This document shows, piece after piece, positions 8,333 through 16,669 of a stretch of DNA of 64,000 bases. The position numbers were made by a program, and so were the translations under genes. The stretch is from Rikenella sp031551865 (GTDB lineage Bacteria; Bacteroidota; Bacteroidia; Bacteroidales; Rikenellaceae). How positions within the stretch are numbered: the first letter of the stretch is position 1; each line of letters begins with the position of its first letter. The stretch spans positions 121,711-185,710 of the forward strand of contig JAVBMY010000003.1 in assembly GCA_031551865.1 (NCBI GenBank), read 5' to 3'. The notes beneath the pieces are model-generated. The model was not told the origin of the DNA and did no database searches. It saw nothing but the letters and a program-made list of their open reading frames with translations.

Positions 8333-10489
8333 TTACGAAATCTGCTTGAAATCGATCTCGGCGCCAGCCGTGCGGCGGCGGTTCATCTCGTGGAGCCGGG
8401 CCAGGATCAGCACGTTCTGCGGCGCGGCCAAAGCGGGGTCGGCGCCCAACACCTTTTCGGCCACCCCGCGCGCCCATTCGAGCACCGGGCCGTCGGTGGC
8501 CAGGTTGGCCACCCGGATATCGAGCGGTTGCCCGCTCTGGGCCGTGCCTTCGATGTCGCCCGCGCCGCGAAGCTGCATATCGAGCTCGGCCAATTCGAAA
8601 CCGTCGTTGGTGGCCACCATAGCGTCCATACGGCGCTTGGCGTCGGCCCCCAGGCGGTCGTCGGTCATCAGCACACAGTACGACTGCTCGCCACCCCGCC
8701 CGACGCGTCCGCGGAGCTGGTGGAGCTGCGAAAGCCCGAACCGCTGGGCGCTCTCGATGATCATCACCGTGGCGTTCGGCACGTCGACCCCAACCTCGAT
8801 CACGGTGGTCGACACCAGCACGTGGGCCTGCCCCGTCTTGAACAGCTGCATGCCGTGCTCTTTCTCTTTGGCGTTCATTTTGCCGTGGACGACCGCCGTG
8901 ACGTACTGCGGCGGCGGCAATTCCTGTGTCATGGCGGCATAGCCCTGTTCGAGGTTGGCGATGTCTAATTTTTCGGACTCTTTGATCAGCGGGTAGACCA
9001 CGTAGACCTGCCGTCCGGCGGCGATTTGCTCTTTGATAAATCCGAACAGGCGCAGGCGGTGCGATTCGCGGGCGTGAGAGGTTTGGATCGGCTTGCGGCC
9101 GGGGGGCAGTTCGTCGATCACCGACACGTCGAGTTCGCCGTAGAGGGTCATCGCCAGCGTGCGGGGAATGGGCGTGGCGCTCATCACCAGCACGTGGGGC
9201 TCAGTTCCGTCGGCCGAGAAGGCGCTCTTGCGCAGGGCGGCGCGTTGCATCACTCCGAAACGGTGCTGTTCGTCGATCACCACGAAGCCCAGCCGCGCGA
9301 ACCGCACGGTGTCTTCGATCAGGGCATGGGTGCCGACCAGCAGGTGGATCGAGCCGTCGGCCAGCCCGGCGGCGATCTCTTCGCGCTTTTTCTTGCGGGT
9401 GCTGCCCGTGAGCAGTTCGACGCGGAAGCCGCTCCCTTCGGTCAGGCGCGCGATCGAGGCGTGGTGCTGCGTGGCGAGTATCTCGGTGGGGGCCATCAGG
9501 GCGCTCTGGTAGCCGTTGTCGGCAGCCAATAGGGCACACATCAGTGCCACGACAGTCTTGCCGCTCCCCACATCGCCCTGTACCAGGCGGTTCATCTGGT
9601 GCCCGCCGACCATGTCGGAGCGAATCTCTTTGATCACCCGCTGTTGCGCGCCGGTGAGCGAAAAAGGCAACCTGTGATTGTAGAAATCATTAAAAAAGTC
9701 GCCGACCTTGGGCATTGGGTAGCCCCGCGAGCGCCGGGTGCGGATCTGCTTGCTGAGCAACAGTTTCATCTGGATGAAGAACAGTTCCTCGAATTTGAGC
9801 CGCCGCCGGGCCTCGGCCAGCGCCTCGGGGGTGGCCGGAAAGTGGATGTCGTGCAGGGCCGTGCGGCGCGAGCTGAGCCCTTCGGCCTGCAGGATATAGT
9901 CGGGCAGGGTTTCGCGAATCGACGTTTCGATCAGCCCCCACAGGGTACGCATCAGGCGGTGGAAGCCGCTGGTGCCGAGCCCGGCGGCCGAGAGTTTCTC
10001 GGTGCTGCTGTAGATGCCCTGCATACCAGATTCGCGGCCTTCGGCCACAGCCGGGGGCTCGATATCGGGGTGTACCATCTGGAAGTAGCCGTTGAACTCG
10101 CTCACTTTGCCGAAGAAGGTGTATTCGCGTCCGATTTCGAGCTTGGGGGTGACGAATTTCACGCCGCGAAACCACACCATTTCCATCTCTTCGCCCGAGG
10201 GGTCGCAGACCATCACGCTCAGACGGGCCTTAGCCCCTGCGCCGAGCATGCTTTTGTCGCGCACGCGGGCCCTGATCTGGAAATATTGCGTGGAATCTTC
10301 GCCGCGCAGGTCGGCCACGCGGTAGACGCGCGAGCGGTCGATGTAGCGGAACGGCAGGTGCATCAGCAGCTCGCCGTAGGTGGTGATGCCGAGTTCGCCC
10401 GCGAGCAGTTGAGCGCGGCGTTCGCTCACGCCCGCCAGATAGCGTACGGGACGGTCGAGTATGTCGGGCAGCGGCGGTTGTTGGGGCAC
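8333..10489 (-). CDS. recG: ATP-dependent DNA helicase RecG
   Basis: 718 residues from GTG 10489 (MPQQPPLPDILDRPVRYLAGV). Order: wedge/OB-fold domain (about 1-250), SF2 helicase domain with Walker A GDVGSGKT and DEQH box (VIDEQHRFGV), then helicase C domain with the arginine-finger segment QLRGRVGRG. RecG remodels stalled forks and branched DNA. The frame stays open to 10798 but a good promoter at 10577-10584 lies inside that extension and the family N-terminus aligns with the GTG, so I place the start there. The spacer 8114-8332 downstream holds GC-rich palindromes, including a copy of the block seen near 1,370. Confidence 0.93.
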   Translation of the reverse strand: MPQQPPLPDILDRPVRYLAGVSERRAQLLAGELGITTYGELLMHLPFRYIDRSRVYRVADLRGEDSTQYFQIRARVRDKSMLGAGAKARLSVMVCDPSGEEMEMVWFRGVKFVTPKLEIGREYTFFGKVSEFNGYFQMVHPDIEPPAVAEGRESGMQGIYSSTEKLSAAGLGTSGFHRLMRTLWGLIETSIRETLPDYILQAEGLSSRRTALHDIHFPATPEALAEARRRLKFEELFFIQMKLLLSKQIRTRRSRGYPMPKVGDFFNDFYNHRLPFSLTGAQQRVIKEIRSDMVGGHQMNRLVQGDVGSGKTVVALMCALLAADNGYQSALMAPTEILATQHHASIARLTEGSGFRVELLTGSTRKKKREEIAAGLADGSIHLLVGTHALIEDTVRFARLGFVVIDEQHRFGVMQRAALRKSAFSADGTEPHVLVMSATPIPRTLAMTLYGELDVSVIDELPPGRKPIQTSHARESHRLRLFGFIKEQIAAGRQVYVVYPLIKESEKLDIANLEQGYAAMTQELPPPQYVTAVVHGKMNAKEKEHGMQLFKTGQAHVLVSTTVIEVGVDVPNATVMIIESAQRFGLSQLHQLRGRVGRGGEQSYCVLMTDDRLGADAKRRMDAMVATNDGFELAELDMQLRGAGDIEGTAQSGQPLDIRVANLATDGPVLEWARGVAEKVLGADPALAAPQNVLILARLHEMNRRRTAGAEIDFKQIS

Positions 10490-10576
10490 GGCGTTTGATG
10501 GGGTTGTCGGGGTTATCGTGGCGGGAAGCGCATCAACGGCCCACGCGCACGGAAGACGCAAGGGGAATCGTGTTCC

Positions 10577-10584
10577 CAAATATA
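10577..10584 (-). promoter_or_regulatory. Predicted promoter of recG
   Basis: On the minus strand TATATTTG matches TAnnTTTG, with TTGTTT about 14-17 bp upstream as a -33 candidate (10598-10603). Start of transcription would be near 10,570, giving a leader of about 80 nt before the GTG start. Confidence 0.65.
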
Positions 10585-10863
10585 CGGCTTTTTTGAGAAA
10601 CAATGCGGCATACGGAAATCGACCGGACCGGGAGCCCTCCGGGTATTCGGCGGGAAAAAACGAGAGACTTTGGATGGGCCTCCACTTTCCGTGGCCGTGG
10701 TTTCTCTGACGTTTTTCGCGCGCCCGGGGGCCGGGGTCGAATGTGATGCGGCAAGCCGAAAAAGGATAGCCCCGGTAAACTTTTGCCGCACGCCTCAATC
10801 TAACATCATAAAGCGCACCGAATCATTTAACGATCAATGCAGCACTTTTCCCGACAATTTTAC

Positions 10864-10871
10864 TATCTTCG
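10864..10871 (+). promoter_or_regulatory. Predicted -7 box for the DUF3108 gene
   Basis: TATCTTCG differs from TAnnTTTG at one position and lies about 60 bp before ATG 10933. Confidence 0.45.
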
Positions 10872-10932
10872 CATCTTAGGGAAATGTTCGTTTTCGCGAA
10901 CCGGACGAATTCCCGCAACAACTCCGTTTGTT

Positions 10933-11754
10933 ATGAAAAACCTGACCTGCCTGCTTGCCGCCACTGCGATAGCCGTTGCGGCGACAGCTCCTGCCGCCGC
11001 CCAGAAAATGGCGTTCCGGCCGGGCGAAAAGCTCTTCTATACCGCTTCGTACAGCAGCTCGATGCTCACCACCGACGTGGCCGACATCACTTTCGCCACC
11101 ACGGCCGAGCGCCTCGACAACCAGCCCGCCTACCTGGTCACCGCCCGGGGAACGACCCGTTCGTTTTTCAACGTATTCTTCACCATGGACGACGTCTACA
11201 AAACCTGGCTCGACCGCAACACCCTGCGCCCGATGCTCTCGACCTACGAACTCAAGGAGGGTGGCTACCGCTACAACGGGCGACTGCAATTCAACTGGCT
11301 GGCGATGAAAGTCTACACTACCGGCCAGAACCTGAAACGCACCAACAAGTTCACGAAAACAATGGCTCTCGGGGCTTCGAGCTACGACGGCATCTCCCTG
11401 TTCTTCAACATGCGTAACCTCGACCTCGGCGCCTCGGCCGTCGGGAGCAAAGCCCAGCTGAGCATGGTGCTGATCGACACGGTACGCAACATTCAGTACA
11501 CATTCAAAGGGCGCGAACAACGCGAAGTGCCTAACATCGGCAAAGTGAAATGCCTGAAATTCTCGTGCCAGCTGGCCACGAGCGACGCCGAGTCGTTCCA
11601 GGACGGCTCGGAGTTCCTGATCTGGCTCACCGACGACGACAACCACATCCCCGTCTACCTCGAAACCCCGGTGCGCGTGGGTAAGGTCTATGTGACGCTC
11701 GTCGCGGCGCAGAACCTCGCCAACCCCTTCAATTCGCTTGTCACTCCACGTTAA
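10933..11754 (+). CDS. DUF3108 domain exported protein
   Basis: 273 residues. A clear Sec signal peptide (MKNLTCLLAATAIAVAATAP, cleavage after AAA) is followed by one DUF3108 domain: FRPGEKLFYTASYSS at the start, VYKTWLDRNTLRPMLSTYELKEGGY in the middle and DDDNHIPVYLETPVRVGKVYVTL at the end. The family is periplasmic or outer-membrane associated; its biochemical role is not established. The start was moved from an upstream in-frame ATG at 10837 because the signal peptide begins at 10933 and the predicted promoter lies between the two. The Ca2+ ATPase gene follows on the same strand after 116 bp. Confidence 0.88.
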   Translation: MKNLTCLLAATAIAVAATAPAAAQKMAFRPGEKLFYTASYSSSMLTTDVADITFATTAERLDNQPAYLVTARGTTRSFFNVFFTMDDVYKTWLDRNTLRPMLSTYELKEGGYRYNGRLQFNWLAMKVYTTGQNLKRTNKFTKTMALGASSYDGISLFFNMRNLDLGASAVGSKAQLSMVLIDTVRNIQYTFKGREQREVPNIGKVKCLKFSCQLATSDAESFQDGSEFLIWLTDDDNHIPVYLETPVRVGKVYVTLVAAQNLANPFNSLVTPR

Positions 11755-11870
11755 AGCAAGGAAAATGTTAACTCACGGCACGATTTAACGCTTTCCCGAT
11801 TATTAAGGTGCGGCCGCCCGGAGGGGGAGGCCCGGCATACAGCATAAATCTCAAAAAGCAACCATATTCA

Positions 11871-14723
11871 ATGACGCACAAAGGACTGAATTCCCAACAG
11901 GTTGAGCAGAGCCGCGCGCAACACGGCGCCAACATCCTCACCCCGCCCCCGAAAACCCCGCTCTGGCGGCTATTCCTCGATAAATTCTCCGACCCGGTGA
12001 TCCGGATCCTGCTGATGGCCGCGTTCCTTTCGCTCGGCATTTCGATGGTCGAAGGCAGCTACTACGAAACCATCGGTATCTTCTGCGCCATCTTCCTCGC
12101 CACTGGCATCTCGTTCTGGTTCGAAGTCGACGCCGCCAAGAAATTCGACATCCTCAACCAGGTCAACGACAACACCCCGGTCAAAGTGATCCGCGACGGG
12201 CAGGTGCGCGAAGTGGGCAAGACCGAACTCGTGGTGGGCGACATCGTCCTGCTTGAGCAAGGCGACGAAGTGCCCGCCGATGCACGGCTGCTCGAATCCG
12301 TGGCCCTGCAGGTGAACGAATCGACCCTCACGGGTGAGCCCAATATCTCGAAAACCACCGATCCCGAAGATTTCAAGACTGACGCTACCTACCCCAGTAA
12401 CTGCGTCTACCGCGGCACCTCGGTGACCGACGGCCACGCCATCGCCGAAGTGACCACCGTGGGCGACGCCACCGAATTCGGCAAAGTGGCCCGCCAGGCC
12501 GCCGAGAAACCCGTTGAACGCACCCCGCTCGACCGCCAGCTCGAACGCCTCGCCAAACTGATCGGCGTGGTCGGTTTCTCGCTCGCCATCGTCACGTTCC
12601 TCGCCCTGTTCATCAAGGACCTTGTGAACCCCGCCTACCACTTCACCCTCGGCGAAGTGGGACTGTTAGGTGCCGCGCTGGCGGGCGTCGTCGTGGCGCT
12701 CGTGAAAGTGTGGATGCCCATTTTCTACGACGCCCTGGAACTGGCCGGGAAGCCCCGCGAAATGCCCCGCGCCGTCACCCGCCGCGGTTGGCTCTTCTGG
12801 CTCGGCATGGGCGTGCTGACGTTCGCGGCCATCGCTTCGATCGGCTACCTGTTCGGGGTCGACCCGCTCGACCCCGAGCAGTGGCTCTCGCTCGAAGCCG
12901 CCGAACGCGTGCTCCAGAGCTTCATGGTATCGGTGGCCCTGATCGTCATGGCCGTGCCCGAGGGACTCCCGATGAGCGTCACCCTGAGCCTCGCGCTCAG
13001 CATGCGCAAGATGCTCAAAAGCAACAACCTGGTGCGCAAGATGCACGCCTGCGAAACGATGGGCGCCACCACCGTGATCTGCACCGACAAGACCGGTACG
13101 CTCACCATGAACCAAATGAGCGTGGGCGCCGCCCACTTCGAAGGGTTCGGCTTCCCGCAGGAACAAATCCTTGAGGCGATTGCCGTGAACACTACCGCCA
13201 ACCTCAACCTCGACGACCCGGCCAAACCCCGCCCGCTCGGTAACCCCACCGAAGGCGCGTTGTTGCTCTGGATGCACGCCGGGCAGGCCGACTACGCCGC
13301 CCTGCGCCGGGATTCGCCCGTCGTGGCCCAACTCCCCTTCTCGACCCGCCACAAATACATGGCCACCATCGTGCGCTCGGCCTCGACCGGCCGCACGATG
13401 CTCTACGTGAAGGGCGCGCCCGAGATCGTGCTGACCAAATGCGACGTAGAACCGACCGTGCTGGCCGAAACCGAGAAACAACTGGCCGGCTACCAATGCC
13501 GCGCCATGCGCACGCTGGCCTTCGCCTGCCGCGAACTACGCTCCGAAGAAGGACTGAAAGACCTCGACGCCGAAGCCATGATGGCCCTGTGTACCGAACT
13601 CCGGATGATGGGCTTCGTGGCCATCGCCGACCCCGTGCGGCCCGACGTGCCGGCCGCCGTGGCCGAATGTATGGCCGCCGGCATTGGCATCAAGATCGTC
13701 ACGGGCGATACCCCCAACACCGCCCGCGAGATCGCCCGCCAGATCGGCCTGTGGAACGACGCCGAAGACGGCCCCGAGAACGAAATCACCGGCGTGGAAT
13801 GGGAAGCCCTCTCCGACACCGAGGCCCGCAACCGTGCGGGCGGCCTGAAGATCATGGCCCGCGCCCGGCCGATGGACAAGCAACGCCTGGTGCGGTTGCT
13901 CCAACACAACCAGGAGGTGGTGGCCGTGACGGGCGACGGCACGAACGACGCGCCCGCGCTGAACTTCGCCAACGTCGGCCTCTCGATGGGCAGCGGCACG
14001 TCGGTGGCCAAAGAGGCCAGCGACATCACGCTGCTCGACGACTCGTTCGCCAGCATCGTCAAAGCCGTGATGTGGGGCCGTTCGGTCTACCGCAACATCC
14101 AGCGCTTCGTGCTGTTCCAGCTCACGATCAACGTCACCGCCATCGTGGTGGTGCTGCTCGGTGCGTTACTCGGCTTCGAGCTCCCGCTCACCGTCACCCA
14201 AATGCTGTGGGTGAACCTCATTATGGATACTTTCGCGGCCGGGGCACTCGCCTCGTTGCCGCCCGACCCGCGCGAAATGAAGCACAAACCGCGCGGCCTG
14301 AACGACTTTATCATCACCCCCCTGATGGGACGCCTGATCTTCGTCACCGCCGCCGCTTTCGTGGCGCTGCTGGTCACGATGCTGTTCCGGATGAAAGGAG
14401 TCGACGGCACGGTCGGCGATTACAACCTGTCGGTATTCTTCACAGTGTTCGTGATGCTCCAGTTCTGGAACATGTTCAATGCCAAAGCCTACGCCACCGG
14501 TCGTTCGGCCTTCGCCAACCTGCGCCAGTGCGGCGCGTTCCTGGCCGTGGGGATGCTGATCATCATCGGACAGGTACTGATCGTATCGTTCGGCGGCAAA
14601 GTGTTCCGTGTGGTACCGCTCGAACTCATCGACTGGCTGAAAATCATCGGCTGGACGTCGGTCGTGCTCTGGGTGGGCGAAATCGGGCGGTTCATCGCCC
14701 GGCTCAGGCAACCGAAAGCCTAA
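11871..14723 (+). CDS. P-type calcium-translocating ATPase (PMCA-like, P2B)
   Basis: 950 residues. Cation-transporter N-terminal region, then the actuator loop with TLTGEP, a membrane segment ending in the Ca2+-site motif PEGLP, the phosphorylated Asp406 in DKTGTLT, nucleotide-binding KGAPE, and the hinge TGDGTNDAPAL, followed by about six C-terminal transmembrane helices (LWVNLIMDTFAAGALA). These are the hallmarks of plasma-membrane Ca2+ export pumps. The GEP in place of the common GES in the actuator motif is a frequent P2B variant. ATG 11871 starts the conserved N-terminus (MTHKGLNSQQVEQSR); an earlier in-frame ATG at 11808 adds a Gly/Pro-rich stretch that is probably untranslated. Confidence 0.92.
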   Translation: MTHKGLNSQQVEQSRAQHGANILTPPPKTPLWRLFLDKFSDPVIRILLMAAFLSLGISMVEGSYYETIGIFCAIFLATGISFWFEVDAAKKFDILNQVNDNTPVKVIRDGQVREVGKTELVVGDIVLLEQGDEVPADARLLESVALQVNESTLTGEPNISKTTDPEDFKTDATYPSNCVYRGTSVTDGHAIAEVTTVGDATEFGKVARQAAEKPVERTPLDRQLERLAKLIGVVGFSLAIVTFLALFIKDLVNPAYHFTLGEVGLLGAALAGVVVALVKVWMPIFYDALELAGKPREMPRAVTRRGWLFWLGMGVLTFAAIASIGYLFGVDPLDPEQWLSLEAAERVLQSFMVSVALIVMAVPEGLPMSVTLSLALSMRKMLKSNNLVRKMHACETMGATTVICTDKTGTLTMNQMSVGAAHFEGFGFPQEQILEAIAVNTTANLNLDDPAKPRPLGNPTEGALLLWMHAGQADYAALRRDSPVVAQLPFSTRHKYMATIVRSASTGRTMLYVKGAPEIVLTKCDVEPTVLAETEKQLAGYQCRAMRTLAFACRELRSEEGLKDLDAEAMMALCTELRMMGFVAIADPVRPDVPAAVAECMAAGIGIKIVTGDTPNTAREIARQIGLWNDAEDGPENEITGVEWEALSDTEARNRAGGLKIMARARPMDKQRLVRLLQHNQEVVAVTGDGTNDAPALNFANVGLSMGSGTSVAKEASDITLLDDSFASIVKAVMWGRSVYRNIQRFVLFQLTINVTAIVVVLLGALLGFELPLTVTQMLWVNLIMDTFAAGALASLPPDPREMKHKPRGLNDFIITPLMGRLIFVTAAAFVALLVTMLFRMKGVDGTVGDYNLSVFFTVFVMLQFWNMFNAKAYATGRSAFANLRQCGAFLAVGMLIIIGQVLIVSFGGKVFRVVPLELIDWLKIIGWTSVVLWVGEIGRFIARLRQPKA

Positions 14724-14760
14724 CCGCCTGCCGGATCGATCCGGCGGCTCTCCGCTAAAA

Positions 14761-14804
14761 GCAGTTCGGGGGTGTTCCTTTCAAAAGGAACACCCCCGAA
14801 CTGC
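14761..14804. terminator. Strong bidirectional terminator
   Basis: Perfect 20-bp stem (14761-14780 and 14785-14804) with a 4-nt loop TCAA, between the convergent Ca2+ ATPase and TolC-like genes. Confidence 0.85.
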
Positions 14805-14822
14805 TTTCGCCGGTCAAAAGGG

Positions 14823-16184
14823 CTACCACTCCATCATCCGGGTGGCTTGCGCCGAGATCTGGAGCAGCGATATTTCGCACAGTTTGGTATTGTACCGGGC
14901 CGTCAGCAGGCGCTCCTCGGCGGCCAACAGGCTGTTCTGGGCTTCGCGCAGCTGGATGGGGGCGATTTCGCCGATTTTGTAGCGGTCCAGGGCGATCGAA
15001 TAGTTGTCCTGGGCCGTGGCGAGGTTCTCACTTTCGAGTTTGATCAGTTCCATGTTGTTGGTGTAGGCATACCAGAGATTTTCGAACGAGGCTTCGAGAT
15101 CGAGTTTGAGCTGCTCTATGGCCAGTTCGCGGTTCTGCACCGTGATGCGGGCGTTGCGCTGTTCTCGTGTGCGGTTCATACCCTGGAACAGCGGGAAGCC
15201 GAGCGTCAGGCCGTAGTTCAGCCCTGTGACGCTCTGGCGGTCGAGGGTTCCCGAGCCGCCCGAACCGTAGAAGTTGCCTGTATAGCCGTACCCGGCGCTC
15301 CCGCGCAGGGTGGGCAGGTTCTGACTCTTGAGGATCCGCAGGTCGAGCTCGCTGACGGTGCGCGAACTCAGGGCCAGCAGCAGCGAGGTGTTTTCGCGCA
15401 TCACGCGGCTGAAGAACGCTCCGCGGTCGAACGCCGGGTTGATCCGGATCAGGGTGTCGGCGGCGACATAGGTCAACAGGTCGTCGGTGGCCATCAGCCG
15501 GTTGAGGTTGATGAGCGAGGCTTTGACGGCTTCATTCTGGCGCACGTAGGTCGAGCTGTCGGAGTTGTAATCGACCTGGGCCTGCTGGAGGTCGGGTCTC
15601 GATCCCGAGCCCACGCCGTAGCGCAGCCGGGCGATCCGGATACGCTCGCGGGAGAGTTCGACGGTGTAGCGCAGGTGTTCGCGGCGGAGGTTCTGGCGCA
15701 CGTAGTTGTAGTATTCCGAGGCGATGGCGGTGATGAACTTTTCGACGGCCAGCAGGGTTTCGAGTTCTCCGGCGGCTTGCAGCTCACGCAACCGCTTGTA
15801 GGTGGTCTGCACGCGCAAGCCCGCGAAGAGCGTCCAGTCGAGCGCCACGTTGGCCGCGGCATTCTGGTTCAGCACGTTGTCGTACGAGCGCGAGGTGCCG
15901 TCGGCCAGGTGCTGGTCGGTGTTGTTGAGCGTCCCGCCGTACGAGGCGTTCAGCACGAGGTTGGGCAGGAACCCGGCGTTCCCGGCCGAATAGTTGTTTT
16001 CGGTAATTTGCTGGCGGTTGGCGGCGATCCGGATGTCATAGTTGCGTTCGAGACCCGCGGCGATGCACTCGTGCAGGGTGGTGCGCGCGGTGTCGAGGGT
16101 GACGGGCTGGGCTGTGGCGGTGGCCGGGAAACCGACGATGGCGGTCAGCAGGCCGATGGTGGTTATCTTATATTTTACTGACAT
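14823..16184 (-). CDS. TolC family outer membrane efflux protein
   Basis: 453 residues from ATG 16184. A signal peptide (MSVKYKITTIGLLTAIVGFP, then ATATAQ) precedes two outer-membrane efflux (OEP) repeats with long alpha-helical hairpins (for example EQLKLDLEASFENLWYAYTN). TolC-like trimers form the outer-membrane exit duct of efflux and type I secretion machines. It is the last gene of the adaptor-pump-duct set on this strand, but 485 bp of repeat DNA separate it from the pump gene. An in-frame ATG at 16274 would put 30 residues ahead of the signal peptide and lies in a dispersed repeat, so it was rejected. Confidence 0.92.
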   Translation of the reverse strand: MSVKYKITTIGLLTAIVGFPATATAQPVTLDTARTTLHECIAAGLERNYDIRIAANRQQITENNYSAGNAGFLPNLVLNASYGGTLNNTDQHLADGTSRSYDNVLNQNAAANVALDWTLFAGLRVQTTYKRLRELQAAGELETLLAVEKFITAIASEYYNYVRQNLRREHLRYTVELSRERIRIARLRYGVGSGSRPDLQQAQVDYNSDSSTYVRQNEAVKASLINLNRLMATDDLLTYVAADTLIRINPAFDRGAFFSRVMRENTSLLLALSSRTVSELDLRILKSQNLPTLRGSAGYGYTGNFYGSGGSGTLDRQSVTGLNYGLTLGFPLFQGMNRTREQRNARITVQNRELAIEQLKLDLEASFENLWYAYTNNMELIKLESENLATAQDNYSIALDRYKIGEIAPIQLREAQNSLLAAEERLLTARYNTKLCEISLLQISAQATRMMEW

Positions 16185-16228
16185 TATATTCTCAGTGATT
16201 TTTTTAAAGTCATAATTACTGCCTATGT

Positions 16229-16401
16229 CATCCCGAGCGCAGCCGAGCCGACGCTGGCAGTGAGTGCAATGCAACCGACGAACGCAGCAGGCGCAGAGGT
16301 TGCTTGCAAACTATGCCCTGCCAGGAGGAGGAAAACTCCGGTTAAACTTGCTTGCAAATTGCCGAACGCCGAGGAGGAAAAGGCCACGAAGTGGACTTAG
16401 G
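16229..16401. repeat. Dispersed repeat family R3, copy 1 (extended)
   Basis: The outer portions match 40343-40444 in reverse complement at near identity: the CATCCCGAGCGCAGCCGAGC end and the part ending ACGAAGTGGACTTAGG. This copy carries about 75 extra bp in the middle that look like a diverged internal duplication (TTGCTTGCAAACTATGCC versus TTGCTTGCAAATTGCC). A weaker relative lies at 20029-20094. It sits directly before the TolC-like gene. The 16185-16669 spacer holds no gene. Confidence 0.75.
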
Positions 16402-16477
16402 TACCTTTTCACAAGCTGATTGACAACTGTTTTTCTGCAAGTTCCCTCGACTACGCTCGGGACGACAATAATTTATT

Positions 16478-16664
16478 ATGCTTATCCGCAATAATACCTC
16501 CTGCATTGTAGCCTGTGATTGTGAGTTTTCTTGCATGTACCCGGGTCGCGTAAGCGATCCCGGCAGTCCGCCGCCGCCCCACGCGGCGGGCTGTACACTC
16601 GCCCGCGGCTCGTTTACGCTCTCCGCCGACGGCGGACAGAAGGGGCATTATTGCGGATAAACAT
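16478..16664. mobile_element. MITE-like element with 21-bp terminal inverted repeats, copy 1
   Basis: 187-bp element with imperfect 21-bp terminal inverted repeats (16478-16498, starting ATGCTTATCCGCAATAAT, and 16644-16664; 2 mismatches). The interior is GC-rich with nested palindromes (CCGCCGACGGCGGA). A second full copy is at 57455-57644 and a partial one at 61584-61681. It has no coding capacity; non-autonomous mobility is inference. Confidence 0.65.
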
Positions 16665-16669
16665 ATGAT

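Noticed and set aside
13439..14758. 439-codon plus-strand frame inside the Ca2+ ATPase gene
   Set aside because: Out-of-frame reading of a strong P-type ATPase gene; Arg/Pro-rich with no structure.
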